Assembly (NCBI GenBank): GCA_041441465.1
Contig: JASDSY010000005.1
Span: 171,171-235,170 of the forward strand
Source: JASDSY01 sp041441465
GTDB taxonomy: Bacteria > Muiribacteriota > UBA9980
Length of the DNA stretch: 64,000 bases
Direction of reading: 5' to 3'
Shown: positions 18,991 through 28,172 of the stretch, in pieces
Layout of the letters: each line of letters starts with the position of its first letter
How positions within the stretch are numbered: the first letter of the stretch is position 1
Notes under the pieces: model-generated
The model's input: the letters and a program-made list of their open reading frames with translations, nothing else
Databases searched by the model: none
What the model was told of the DNA's origin: nothing
Translations under genes and position numbers: made by a program

Positions 18991-20342
18991 TATTTACCAT
19001 CGCCCGTAAACACTCTGGCAAGTTTTTCAACTGAATCGCGCAAGGCAATGGTTATTACACGATCGCCGGCCTGGATAACAAAGTTGCCGTCCGGAATTTT
19101 ATTTTCGCCGTCCCTTATTACTGACAGGATTAAAGTTCCAGCCGGATGCTTTAAATCCATAACTTTTTTGGAGCAGGCAGGGCTGAGAGGTTCTATATGA
19201 TATTCTATGACTTCCGCTTTTTCATTAAAAAGCGTATGCACGCTCTTGATATCACCGCGCCTGATGAATTTTAATATGGCGTTGACTGTACTGGATTTAG
19301 GGCTTACGATAGAATCTATATTTAATTTTTGCGCAATTGGTATATATCCGGCTTTGGTTACAAGAGCAAGCGCTCTTTTGATACCGAGGCTTTTTGCGTA
19401 TACCGACGAGAGTACGTTTAATTCCTCGTTGCCTGTCGCTGTGATTATAAGATCATAGTTTTCAAGGTTTTCTTCCTCGAAAACCCCTTCTTCTGATATG
19501 TCCGAATGGATTATGAGAGAATCAGAGTATTTTTCGGACAGAGTCTCGCACAGCGTTCTGTCTTTATCGATTATGGCAACGTGTGTGCCGCTTTTTATTA
19601 ATTCGTCGCATACAAGAGTGCCGATTGTCGTGCCGCCGACTATTATTACGTTGTCGTTTTTTTCGCTCTTGCGTCCAAGGTCGGCGAATAACCTGCTTAA
19701 ATCGTCTTTTTCAGCGAATATATATATGTTGTCATTTTCATGGATTACAGTTTCGCCTGACGGAATTATAAAATCATCGCCGCGGACTACGCCTGATATC
19801 AAAAAGCGTTCATTAAGAATCTTTCTTATTTTTTTTAAAGGCTTGTTATAAAAAAATGAACTTTTATTTACTACAAAATTCCTTATCTGGACATCGGTAT
19901 TTTCGAACATCATCACGTCGCTTGAGGCCCCGAGTGTAACTGTGTTATGGATAAGTTTAGCCGCTTCAACTTCGGGGTTGACTATAAAATCGATTCCTAG
20001 GAAATTCTTTTTCAAAAGATTGGATTTTGAATAATCTACATTACGCACGCGCGCTATTTTTATCGGAATATTAAATTCGCTGGCAACTATTCCGCAGGAA
20101 ACTATATTGACTTCGTCGCTGTTGGTGACGCTTATAAAAAAGCGAGCGTCTTCGGCGCCGGAATCTTTAATCGACGACGTGAGAGTACTTTCTTGATTTA
20201 ATACCATACAGTCTAGTTTCGACGAAATAAACCTGGCGCGTTCCTGATCTTTTTCGATAATTACGACATCGTATTTTTCCGCTATTAATAATTTGGCGAG
20301 CTGGAACCCTACGGCTCCGGCTCCGAAAATAATCGCTTTCAT
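18990..20342 (-). CDS. trkA: Trk potassium transporter NAD-binding regulatory subunit
   Basis: A cytoplasmic gating subunit made of two RCK units. The 450-residue protein has Rossmann GxGxxG at the start (FGAGAVGFQLAKLL) and again near residue 235 (IVGGTTIGTLVCDEL), each followed by a TrkA_C domain (residues about 140-220 and 365-450), the usual double architecture. The nucleotide (NAD/NADH, ATP) bound controls the TrkH pore. First gene of trkA-trkH; the intergenic stretch upstream is shared with the end of the YkgJ-like gene. Confidence 0.94.
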   Translation of the reverse strand: MKAIIFGAGAVGFQLAKLLIAEKYDVVIIEKDQERARFISSKLDCMVLNQESTLTSSIKDSGAEDARFFISVTNSDEVNIVSCGIVASEFNIPIKIARVRNVDYSKSNLLKKNFLGIDFIVNPEVEAAKLIHNTVTLGASSDVMMFENTDVQIRNFVVNKSSFFYNKPLKKIRKILNERFLISGVVRGDDFIIPSGETVIHENDNIYIFAEKDDLSRLFADLGRKSEKNDNVIIVGGTTIGTLVCDELIKSGTHVAIIDKDRTLCETLSEKYSDSLIIHSDISEEGVFEEENLENYDLIITATGNEELNVLSSVYAKSLGIKRALALVTKAGYIPIAQKLNIDSIVSPKSSTVNAILKFIRRGDIKSVHTLFNEKAEVIEYHIEPLSPACSKKVMDLKHPAGTLILSVIRDGENKIPDGNFVIQAGDRVITIALRDSVEKLARVFTGDGK

Positions 20343-20502
20343 ATTAGCCTTATTATACTTAAAATATACTTAAAAATCAATAAATTAAATTATTTATTTG
20401 GGTGAAAGCTGCCGAAAAAATAATGAGAAATTCAGGCTTATTTGCTGCGGAGTTACATTTTTCAGGAAGCGCATGTGAAATTTTGAGGAAATATGAAAAG
20501 AT

Positions 20503-20754
20503 TCAACCGGTTATTTTCTCGAGCTCCGAAAGATAATTGAACGCATATTCATTATTATCGCCGCACATTTCGATAGTAGGCGAAAAGTTCAGGCAAACTT
20601 TCGGACGTTCGGGCTTTCCGAATAAAAGGCATTCGTTGCGTTCGTTCAATTGGATGCACCTAATTCCCGCCGGTTTGCCGTTCGGCATTCCCGGAATTTC
20701 TGACGATATCGAAATTATGATGCAGCACGCGGCGCATCCTGAACGACAATTCAT
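20503..20754 (-). CDS. Small Cys-rich YkgJ-family protein
   Basis: An 83-residue member of the zinc- or iron-chelating CxxCxxxxCC family. Cysteines are clustered as CRSGCAACC at the N-terminus and then CIQLNERNECLLF and KVCLNF, as in YkgJ proteins. It starts 42 bases after the DUF3298-type gene on the same strand and is probably co-transcribed. The ribosome site is poor. Function in this family is not established; metal binding is inferred from the Cys pattern. A second family member is at 50456-50773. Confidence 0.8.
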   Translation of the reverse strand: MNCRSGCAACCIIISISSEIPGMPNGKPAGIRCIQLNERNECLLFGKPERPKVCLNFSPTIEMCGDNNEYAFNYLSELEKITG

Positions 20755-20796
20755 TTTTTTTACAACAGCCTTTCATATTTTAAAATATCCGATTTT

Positions 20797-22593
20797 TTAT
20801 CTCAATACTATATCGTTAAATTTTGGATATTTTGGTTCGAACGATAGTATTTTATAGCCGAATTGGCAAGGCTTATCCGATTTTACAAGTGTTATTACAG
20901 CATCGCCAAGAAGTACCGGTTTTTCATCACCAATTATGCTGCGCGAAATTTTAGCGTTAACTACAAGCTTCCCGTTTTTTTCATTGAAGCTTGTTACTTC
21001 TACTGTCTGTAAATATGGCGCGTCGGAAAGTTTCACTTTGATGCCGTTTTTTGTGTTTTCTATAAGGAAATTAAGTGATTCAGGTGCTTTGGGAAAATTG
21101 CCGTTTACGAAATAATCACGGTATAATTCATCAGGAGAGACTGAAAAGTCTTTTGAGTTTTTGTTTTTATTATTGAAACAATATGCATCATCCTGCATTT
21201 GAAGCTTATCTTTCCAGCGGAAATTGCCGTAAACCACACTGCGGTAAAGTGTTAATGCTGCCGTTACGGCGTCAGGCTTTTCAGTAAAACTGTCATAGTG
21301 CAATATCTGGCTGAAGCAGAGCTCGTCGATTAATTCCATGGCAGGAACTTCTTTTTGCTTGTTAATTGCGGGTTCCCCTTTTTTTAATTCTTCGGTCATA
21401 AGGCTTACCGCACCGGCAAATTTTGATTTTTGGCCGGCCGGATAACTCAGGATAAAACAATTTACCTTTTCTTCGGTTACATATCCGCATTCGTAAAATT
21501 CAATGGGGGTTTTGTCGCCGCCTTCATATACTATTTTATAACTGTTTTTATCGGCGTGTTCCTCAGAAATATGTGCTGCCCGTTCTTTAGCCTGTTTTAA
21601 AAGCGCCTGGCCGTCACTATTCATTACGTTAAAGCCGCCCCATATTTTAAGAGTGTAAAGGCCGTCGGCTGATTCCATCGAAACGCCGTCGCCGCTGTCG
21701 CTTTCGTTAAATGTTTTAAATATGTCAGGATATGAAAGCAAATATCCATACTTTGAGTTGCCGTATTTTTTGAATTTTAATTCATTATCCGGCGTTTTGG
21801 AGGAATCTTTTTTATTCTCGCCTGTTTCTAAAGTTTTTTCAATTTTTATATTTTGAAACCCGGCCGGTTTAAATAATAATAATTTTTCCAGGTCATTGTA
21901 TGATATTGCAAACTCTATATGGTCGCCGACCGCGTGAATCGCTTCCGCGCTTACGACTAATGAATCTTTGGTGAAATAGAACACTGCCGGTTTTTTCAGG
22001 AATTCCTTTAACAATTCTTTTTTGTCGAAACTTTTAATAATATCCGGCAGTGCGCCTTCTTTCTGAATATCGAGATCATCGCACCATGTTGTGTATTTTC
22101 CTTTAATGAATTTTTCGACGAATTTTTCGTTTATTGTTACAACATCGCTTAAATTAAGGATTTTGACATTGGCGATATCTATATTGGTTGTGTAGAATAT
22201 ATTAAACGGATGCGCCATATTCGGAAATGTTCCTAATCCGGAGTATTGAATGCTCAGTATATTGGAGCCGCTGTATTCAATTTTGAAATCAATTGAAGTT
22301 TCGAGATTTTCAAAGTCTTTTTCGATGTTTTTCAATATTTTTAAAGTATCGTTTTTTATTAATTCATTAATTTTTGATGCGTTACTTTCATTTCCGGCTA
22401 TCTGCGGATAATTTATCTTTATTTTTTTATTTTTATTTGTGTATAATGCCGAATTGAAGCTGTGTTCCGTTTCTGTAAGTACGGCATTTTTAGTTTTTTG
22501 AAAAACTTTTTCGCCGCTCGCCATGCAGATCGGATTATTGCCGCCAAATATCATAGGTATCGCTATTGCGGCAGCCAGAATAAATTTTTTCAT
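20797..22593 (-). CDS. Exported DUF4163/DUF3298-type protein
   Basis: A 598-residue secreted or periplasmic protein. Residues 1-25 form a signal peptide (KKFILAAAIAIPMIFG). Residues about 55-245 follow the DUF4163 plus DUF3298 plan seen in RsiV and PdaC: INYPQIAG, then a Tyr/Pro strand block with GTFPNMAHPF, and ending in AVGDHIEFAISYNDLEKLL. The central part (about 270-400) has KYGYLLSYPDIFKTF and resembles lipoprotein/PsbP-like domains; the C-terminal 160 residues include a KDFSVSPDELYRDYFVNG segment and match nothing I know. It lies upstream of the YkgJ-like gene. Role unknown. Confidence 0.7.
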   Translation of the reverse strand: MKKFILAAAIAIPMIFGGNNPICMASGEKVFQKTKNAVLTETEHSFNSALYTNKNKKIKINYPQIAGNESNASKINELIKNDTLKILKNIEKDFENLETSIDFKIEYSGSNILSIQYSGLGTFPNMAHPFNIFYTTNIDIANVKILNLSDVVTINEKFVEKFIKGKYTTWCDDLDIQKEGALPDIIKSFDKKELLKEFLKKPAVFYFTKDSLVVSAEAIHAVGDHIEFAISYNDLEKLLLFKPAGFQNIKIEKTLETGENKKDSSKTPDNELKFKKYGNSKYGYLLSYPDIFKTFNESDSGDGVSMESADGLYTLKIWGGFNVMNSDGQALLKQAKERAAHISEEHADKNSYKIVYEGGDKTPIEFYECGYVTEEKVNCFILSYPAGQKSKFAGAVSLMTEELKKGEPAINKQKEVPAMELIDELCFSQILHYDSFTEKPDAVTAALTLYRSVVYGNFRWKDKLQMQDDAYCFNNKNKNSKDFSVSPDELYRDYFVNGNFPKAPESLNFLIENTKNGIKVKLSDAPYLQTVEVTSFNEKNGKLVVNAKISRSIIGDEKPVLLGDAVITLVKSDKPCQFGYKILSFEPKYPKFNDIVLR

Positions 22594-22662
22594 AATAATA
22601 ATTTCTCCTTTATTTTTTTATAAATTTCATAATAAAGTGTTTTTACAAAATTACAGGCAAGT

Positions 22663-22923
22663 TTACTTTCCGGCCCATTTTTTACACTGTTCGATCCGCT
22701 TGCCGTTATCGCCCTGTTCTTTGTCATAGGCAAATTTCGTCAATAAATCGCATGGAAACTCTTGGCAGTTGCCGCAATGTTCCATTTTTTTATTTTCGCA
22801 GCATGATTTAACGGGACATTGTTCGCCCCAGAAGGGTTTTTTTATATTGACGCAGCCCCCGCAATTCATAGGTTCCTTATATTTACACTCATTGCATAAA
22901 ATTCCGCACCTTGACTCTATCAT
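22663..22923 (-). CDS. DUF3795 Cys-rich protein
   Basis: An 86-residue protein with eleven or more cysteines in the DUF3795 arrangement: CGILCNECKYKEPMNCGGC, then GEQCPVKSCCENKKMEHCGNC and FPCDLL. The spacing suggests zinc or iron binding. The start is supported by GGGAGGAAG before the ATG. It stands alone on the minus strand between the exported protein and msrA. Biological role of the family is unknown. Confidence 0.8.
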   Translation of the reverse strand: MIESRCGILCNECKYKEPMNCGGCVNIKKPFWGEQCPVKSCCENKKMEHCGNCQEFPCDLLTKFAYDKEQGDNGKRIEQCKKWAGK

Positions 22924-22979
22924 GTTGGCTTCCTCCCAAATTCATTTCATAAAATTATACGAATTTGAATCGATATATA

Positions 22980-23447
22980 TCAAAAGCAGGCTCCGCCGCC
23001 TTTTTTCTCAATGTATTTCTGATGATACTCTTCGGCTTCGAAAAATTCTCCGGCCTGAACAACCTGCGTTACTATACCGCGCTTAAAAATTCCTGATTTT
23101 TGCAATCTTTCAATATATTCGCGCGCCGTTTTTTCCTGTGACGGCGAGTGGAAAAATATGGCGGACCGGTATTGCTCTCCATAATCCGGGCCCTGCCTGT
23201 TCAGCTGAGTCGGATCGTGCATTGAAAAAAAAGCGTCTAACAGCTTCTCGTAAGTTATAACCGCAGGATCGAATTCTAATAAAACCGCTTCGGCGTGGCC
23301 GGTGTCTTTGTAACATACATCCTCATAAGTCGGCTTGTTTAAACGGCCGCCGGTATAGCCTGCGGTAGTTTTTATTACGCCGGAAATCTTGCTGAATTTA
23401 TATTCAACTCCCCAGAAACATCCCGCCGCGAACGTTGCTTTTTCCAT
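22980..23447 (-). CDS. msrA: Peptide methionine-(S)-sulfoxide reductase
   Basis: MsrA reduces methionine-S-sulfoxide in proteins. The catalytic motif GCFWG is present with Cys10, followed by GVIKTTAGYTGG and YEDVCYKDTGHAEAV; the C-terminus has EYHQKYIEK and ends GGGACF, supplying a resolving Cys. I start at the ATG at 23447 because GAGG lies seven bases upstream and the family begins here; an upstream ATG eleven codons earlier has no ribosome site. At 155 residues it is the short form without an MsrB fusion. The catalytic residue is Cys, not selenocysteine, despite selC being in the window. Confidence 0.93.
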   Translation of the reverse strand: MEKATFAAGCFWGVEYKFSKISGVIKTTAGYTGGRLNKPTYEDVCYKDTGHAEAVLLEFDPAVITYEKLLDAFFSMHDPTQLNRQGPDYGEQYRSAIFFHSPSQEKTAREYIERLQKSGIFKRGIVTQVVQAGEFFEAEEYHQKYIEKKGGGACF

Positions 23448-23565
23448 TTCCTGACCTCGATTTGATGAAAATTTTATCATTCGTTTCTTTACGCGAAAAC
23501 AAAAAAGATTATTAAATTTATCAAAATCAGTCTAATTTGTCAAGGATTGAAAATTTAAACTGTTA

Positions 23566-23608
23566 ATAAAAAAATAATAAAAAAAATAATAAAAAAAATA
23601 ATAAAAAA
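23566..23608. repeat. A-rich tandem repeat, 12-base period
   Basis: The unit TAATAAAAAAAA recurs about three times in the leader of tldD. The rest of the 315-base spacer between msrA and tldD is AT-rich with no gene. Confidence 0.7.
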
Positions 23609-23762
23609 TTTGCTTAAACATATTTAGTGTAGTAAAATATAATGAATGAAAATTAATTAGAATACATCCATTTTACTTGATATAAATACTTGAAAAAATG
23701 TTCTTTGCTTTTCGGCGTTTATCATAATAAAAACAGAATATTGGCACAATCAGGGGGGATAA

Positions 23763-25205
23763 ATGAAACCAATAATTGAAAATGTATTCAGGGCCATTAA
23801 AGAAAAAGGCGCATCTTATGCCGATTTAAGGATTGTCTCATCGACCCAGGAAAATATCGCCACTAAAAACGCCAAACTTGAAAGCTACTCTGTTTCTTCC
23901 GACGAAGGATTTGGGATAAGGGTATTTTATAAGGGCGGCATGGGTTTTGCTTCGTCGAATAAAATCAACGAGGACGAAATTAAACGTGTCGCCGATCTGG
24001 CATTTTCTATTGCGTCCGCGTCGGCTATAACAATCGAAAATCCGGTTTATTTTGCCGAGCAGGAAGCCATACGCGACAAATACGAAACTGAAATAGAAAT
24101 CGATCCGTTTAAGGTTTCGATCGATGAAAAACTCGGGCTTTTGTTCGAATGCGAAGATAAAATGCGTAACGTCCAGGGAATATCCTTAACCCGCGGTTTT
24201 TTATGTTTTATAAAGACTAACAAACATTTTTACTCGAGCGATGGTGCCGATATAGAGCAGACGATACACGAAGCCGGCGCGGGAATCGACTGCATGGCTT
24301 TCGGTAACAGCGATTTTCAGAAACGTTCATACCCGGCTTCATTCGGCGGCAATTACGGCACTGCCGGTTATGAATACGTGAAAAAGCTTAAGATGTCTGA
24401 AAATTCAGAAAGGATAGCGCGTGAATGCGTGGCGCTGCTTGACGCGCCGGTAATGCCTTCGGAAAACACGACGCTTATAATTGACGGTTCCCAGCTTGCG
24501 CTGCAGGTTCACGAATCATGCGGCCACGCAGTGGAACTCGACCGCGTAATAGGCCTCGAGGCAAGTTTTGCCGGAACGTCGTTTTTAACTCTTGAAAAAA
24601 TGCGTAACTTTACTTACGGTTCGAAAAATGTGAATATTACGGCAGACGCGACAATAAAAGGCGGCCTCGGCTCGTTTAAGTATGATGACGAAGGCGTTCC
24701 CGCACAAAAAATCGAGATAGTAAAAGAAGGTCAATTTTTAAATTACCTTGCTTCTCGCGATACCGCGTTTGCGGCCGGTTATAAACATTCAAACGGCACT
24801 GCCCGCGCGTCGAGCTGGTCAAGGATACCGATCGTCAGAATGACCAACGTCAATCTTGAACCGGGCGCACCTTCTTTCGAGGAATTAATCGCCGACACTA
24901 AATCCGGATATTTCATACAGACAAATAAATCGTGGTCGATTGACGACAAACGCATAAATTTCCAGTTCGGCTGTGAAATTGCGCATGAAATCAAAAACGG
25001 CAAGCTCGGCCGCATATTCAAAAATCCTACTTATTGCGGCATAACATGGGAATTCTGGGGCGGCTGCGACGCTGTATGCAACAAGGCCAGCCAGGTTATA
25101 TGGGGCGTTCCTAACTGCGGCAAGGGCGAGCCGATGCAGTCGATGCACGTTGCGCACAGGACTTCCCCGGCAAGATTTAGAAATGTAAGGGTAGGTGTTA
25201 AATAA
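23763..25205 (+). CDS. tldD: Metalloprotease TldD
   Basis: TldD is the zinc-metallopeptidase half of the TldD/TldE complex that trims peptides inside its own cavity (for example microcin maturation and CcdA degradation). The 480-residue protein shows the TldD metal motif HESCGHAVELDR near residue 249 (HExxxH). N-terminal GYADLR-like start (GASYADLRIV) and C-terminal GCEIAHEIKNGKLG and CTWE-like region (YCGITWEFWGGCDAV) match the family. The stop overlaps the start of tldE by one base (TAATG), so the subunits are coupled. The leader has an A-rich tandem repeat. Confidence 0.93.
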   Translation: MKPIIENVFRAIKEKGASYADLRIVSSTQENIATKNAKLESYSVSSDEGFGIRVFYKGGMGFASSNKINEDEIKRVADLAFSIASASAITIENPVYFAEQEAIRDKYETEIEIDPFKVSIDEKLGLLFECEDKMRNVQGISLTRGFLCFIKTNKHFYSSDGADIEQTIHEAGAGIDCMAFGNSDFQKRSYPASFGGNYGTAGYEYVKKLKMSENSERIARECVALLDAPVMPSENTTLIIDGSQLALQVHESCGHAVELDRVIGLEASFAGTSFLTLEKMRNFTYGSKNVNITADATIKGGLGSFKYDDEGVPAQKIEIVKEGQFLNYLASRDTAFAAGYKHSNGTARASSWSRIPIVRMTNVNLEPGAPSFEELIADTKSGYFIQTNKSWSIDDKRINFQFGCEIAHEIKNGKLGRIFKNPTYCGITWEFWGGCDAVCNKASQVIWGVPNCGKGEPMQSMHVAHRTSPARFRNVRVGVK

Positions 25206-26548
25206 TGACCGGCGAAAAAGAATTTATAAAAATTTATGAATATATAAAAGCGCACTCGAATTTTGACAAGTTTGACATGATTATCGAATCATTTGATCAA
25301 AAGCTTACAAGATTCGCCAATTCGGTAATTCACCAGAACGTGGCGGAGAAAAATATTGACATACTGCTCCGCGGCGTAAAAAATGGAAAAGTAGGCATCG
25401 CATCGATAAATTCGACAGAACCTGAAAAACTTGATTTTTTGATAAAAAATATCGAGACTATAATTTCATTGAAAAAAGAGAACGAGGAAGCCGAAATAAT
25501 CGAAAAATGGGAGGAGCTGCCGCGTTATGACCAGTTCTGGAATAAAAGCACGGCCGAATTCACTCCTGAACAGATGGCAAAATCTGTCGATATCCTATTA
25601 AAAAAAGCTAAAAATAATTCCATTGACGCGTTTGGCGCGTTCGAGGTCAATCTCTCGGAGTTATTCATAGCCAATTCGTTCGGCCTTAAACGGTATAGTC
25701 CGAGGACAGTGGCAGGTATTAACTTGACAGCCATGGGCGATAAATACACTTATGCCGGACTCGCGCTTGACAGAAATTGCGATGTTTCCAAAATTAATTT
25801 CGATAAAATCGGACAGGAAGCTTGTGATATATGCCTGAAAGCCAAAAATCCTGTTTCAATAGAACCAGGGCATTATGACGTCATCCTTTCGAGGCAGGCC
25901 GTGGCTAATCTTATAGAATTCATGGGGTATCTCGGTTTTTCCGCAAAATCATACCAGGAAAACAGGAGTTTTTTGTGCGGCAAGCTTGGCAGCAAGATAT
26001 GCGGAGAAAATATAACGATATGGGATGACGGCCTTGATATTAAAGGACTGCCGATGCCATTCGATTTTGAAGGTGTCAAAAAGGAAAAAGTAATGCTAGT
26101 CGAAAACGGCATCGCTAAAAATCTTGTTTACGACACAAAAACGGCCAAAAAAGAAGGCCGTAAATCGACAGGCCACGCTTTGCCGGCTCATTCGACTTCA
26201 GGTCCTATGCCGATGAATATATTTGTCAAGGGCGGCTGCCATACTACCGAAGAAATGATCGCTTCCACAAAAAAAGGCCTTTATGTAACTTCATTTCATT
26301 ACGTTAATGTCGTCGATCCGCGCGAGACCATAATTACCGGCATGACGCGCAACGGCACGTTCTTGATTGAAAACGGCAAAATTACAAAACCAGTCAAAAA
26401 TTTGAGGTTTACGCAAAATATTTGCGAAGCGCTTTCGAACGTTGAAATGATGAGCGAATCTAAACTCAACGGCGAAATGGGCGGAGCTATAGTAGTTCCT
26501 GAAATGAAAATAAAAAATTTCCATTTTACCTCAAAAACTGATTTTTAA
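25205..26548 (+). CDS. tldE: TldE/PmbA, partner of TldD
   Basis: The 447-residue non-metal partner of TldD. It shares the overall TldD fold (SIDAFGAFEVNLSELFIAN, GHYDVILSRQAVANLI, STSGPMPMNIFVKGG) but lacks HExxxH, as expected for PmbA/TldE, which completes the heterodimer cavity. It is translationally coupled to tldD. A bidirectional terminator follows, shared with the leftward hgc operon. No known peptide substrate gene is next to the pair. Confidence 0.92.
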   Translation: MTGEKEFIKIYEYIKAHSNFDKFDMIIESFDQKLTRFANSVIHQNVAEKNIDILLRGVKNGKVGIASINSTEPEKLDFLIKNIETIISLKKENEEAEIIEKWEELPRYDQFWNKSTAEFTPEQMAKSVDILLKKAKNNSIDAFGAFEVNLSELFIANSFGLKRYSPRTVAGINLTAMGDKYTYAGLALDRNCDVSKINFDKIGQEACDICLKAKNPVSIEPGHYDVILSRQAVANLIEFMGYLGFSAKSYQENRSFLCGKLGSKICGENITIWDDGLDIKGLPMPFDFEGVKKEKVMLVENGIAKNLVYDTKTAKKEGRKSTGHALPAHSTSGPMPMNIFVKGGCHTTEEMIASTKKGLYVTSFHYVNVVDPRETIITGMTRNGTFLIENGKITKPVKNLRFTQNICEALSNVEMMSESKLNGEMGGAIVVPEMKIKNFHFTSKTDF

Positions 26549-26578
26549 TTAATTGTTTAATTGAAAAAAAATAATATA

Positions 26579-26618
26579 CAAAAAGCCGCTTAAAAAAATT
26601 TGAGCGGCTTTTTTTGCT
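26579..26618. terminator. Bidirectional terminator between tldE and hgcB
   Basis: AAAAAGCCGCT pairs with GAGCGGCTTTTTTT around an AT-rich loop, with A- and T-runs on both strands. Confidence 0.92.
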
Positions 26619-26653
26619 ATATATTTATTAAATATATTATAATTAACTTTTTA

Positions 26654-26962
26654 TCAGCAGCAGTTATTTTTTGTGCCTGGCTTGTCACAGCCGCAATCGC
26701 AATTTGGTTCGGTACCGTTTAACATTCCATTTATTATAGCCTGCGCGCACCCTACCCCTGATTTAACTTCTATCGCTCGCGCCGGGCAGTTTTTTTTGCA
26801 GGCGCCGCATTCCATACAGGCGCCCCGGTCGACTATTTCAGCTTTTTTTTCTCTCATTTCAAAGACTTTATGCGGGCAGACCGCGATACACATTCCGCAG
26901 CCCGCGCATTTTTCTTTATTAAGTTCCAATTTTATTGTTTGTTCTATGTATCTTAATGTCAT
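26654..26962 (-). CDS. hgcB: Mercury methylation ferredoxin HgcB
   Basis: HgcB is the 2[4Fe-4S] ferredoxin that reduces the corrinoid of HgcA during mercury methylation. Both clusters are complete (C19/C22/C25/C29 and C49/C52/C55/C59). HgcB-specific features are the extra Cys72 in GVGCAQAIING and the C-terminal vicinal pair C101-C102, with additional Cys at 88, 90 and 92 that make the tail unusually Cys-rich. A GGAGG site precedes the ATG; hgcA ends 23 bases upstream. The pairing with hgcA makes the call firm. Methylation activity itself is inferred from family knowledge. Confidence 0.95.
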   Translation of the reverse strand: MTLRYIEQTIKLELNKEKCAGCGMCIAVCPHKVFEMREKKAEIVDRGACMECGACKKNCPARAIEVKSGVGCAQAIINGMLNGTEPNCDCGCDKPGTKNNCC

Positions 26963-26985
26963 GATTTATCGCCTCCGATTAAAAA

Positions 26986-28146
26986 TTATAATATTTTAAA
27001 AGTTAATAAAATATTTAAAACAACACCGCTAATAAAAAATAATAAAATCGGCCGGAATGATTTTTTGACTTCGAATTCAGTTCCCGATTGAGATGTGAAA
27101 GTTGTCGCGCCGGTGAAATTCATAGCGAAATAAGCAGAAATTGAGGTTATTATCAAAAATTTAGCGATAGCGGGAATTAATGTCAAATTATAAGCATTTA
27201 TTATAATCAGCGACCATATCGCCCCGCAAATAGTTCCTTTTAAAGAAAATGCCCTGAAAGGCAAATACGGAAGCAAAATAGGGACTGCCGCGCAGCCGGC
27301 GATAATCGATCCTAAATAAGGCATGAAATCAATTGCAATTTGTTTAATTAATGAATGAAAAAACATGAATTGGACTGAAGCGCCTTGCGAACCGCTTAAC
27401 GCAAATTCTTTTTCGGCGGCTTTAAGCAGATGGCAGCTATTTAATATACCGGCAGCCGCGACAGCGATTAAGATTAAAAATGTAATTTTCCATGAAAGAA
27501 TTAGGTCCACTGGAATTACGGCAAGCCGTTCTTTTAAAGTAAAAGTTACTGTTGACATTTCAGGCGTTTTTTTGAACCCGTCAGCTATAAATTTTTTTAT
27601 GTCCCGCGCGTAAACTGGTCCGTATATTACTTTAAAACCGGTTTTTTGCAAAACTTCATGAGCGCATACACCGGGCGCACCAAGCTGAGGCAGTATTAAT
27701 TTATTATGCGAAACGATGTTTTTTAACCCTGTTCGATTTATTTTACTTATCAGTTCATCCGTGCCAAACGTTCCCTTGCCGGCCGCGCACCAGACATTTA
27801 CGCCGTTTGTGTCCAGAACCAAAATCCAGGCATTTAACTCGGTTAATTCGCATCTTAAGCTGTCGAATGTCAGCTTGTAATTCGAAGTGACCAGCACTAA
27901 AGAGTCTTGGTCTGGATTGCCGATTTTATAAATTCCAGGCATGACAGTATAATTCGATCGGCGATAGCCCAGCCGCACGCCAATATTGCCTAAAATATCA
28001 GCCGTTTGCAGTTTCGCCGTTGTGGTCATTATATTTTTTTGTGAATTGTCATTCGTATCAACCGAAGAATCATTGCGTCGGTTTGCATTTTTGCCTTTTA
28101 TTTGAATTTTTGTGCCGGGGCCGCAGCAGCATTTTTGTTCGCTCAT
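26986..28146 (-). CDS. hgcA: Mercury methylation corrinoid protein HgcA
   Basis: HgcA transfers a methyl group from its corrinoid to Hg(II), giving methylmercury. The diagnostic cap-helix motif NVWCAAGKGTFGT is at residues 117-129; Cys120 would be the lower cobalt ligand. Five hydrophobic segments follow from about residue 213, including the conserved MNFTGATTFTSQSG block near residue 348, so the C-terminal half is membrane-embedded. The 386-residue length includes about 40 polar N-terminal residues with a CCC triplet at 6-8 that I cannot place in the known fold. Ribosome site AAGGAGAT. It lies between a MarR regulator gene (26-base gap) and hgcB, all one operon. Confidence 0.96.
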   Translation of the reverse strand: MSEQKCCCGPGTKIQIKGKNANRRNDSSVDTNDNSQKNIMTTTAKLQTADILGNIGVRLGYRRSNYTVMPGIYKIGNPDQDSLVLVTSNYKLTFDSLRCELTELNAWILVLDTNGVNVWCAAGKGTFGTDELISKINRTGLKNIVSHNKLILPQLGAPGVCAHEVLQKTGFKVIYGPVYARDIKKFIADGFKKTPEMSTVTFTLKERLAVIPVDLILSWKITFLILIAVAAAGILNSCHLLKAAEKEFALSGSQGASVQFMFFHSLIKQIAIDFMPYLGSIIAGCAAVPILLPYLPFRAFSLKGTICGAIWSLIIINAYNLTLIPAIAKFLIITSISAYFAMNFTGATTFTSQSGTEFEVKKSFRPILLFFISGVVLNILLTFKIL

Positions 28147-28172
28147 TTTGCTATCTCCTTTTTTAGGTTAAC

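Noticed and set aside
22980..23447. msrA as a selenoprotein
   Set aside because: The catalytic position is a TGC cysteine codon, and no in-frame TGA is present.
23566..23608. Short-period repeat as a possible CRISPR
   Set aside because: The units are 12 bases long and A-rich, without spacers; it is a simple tandem repeat.
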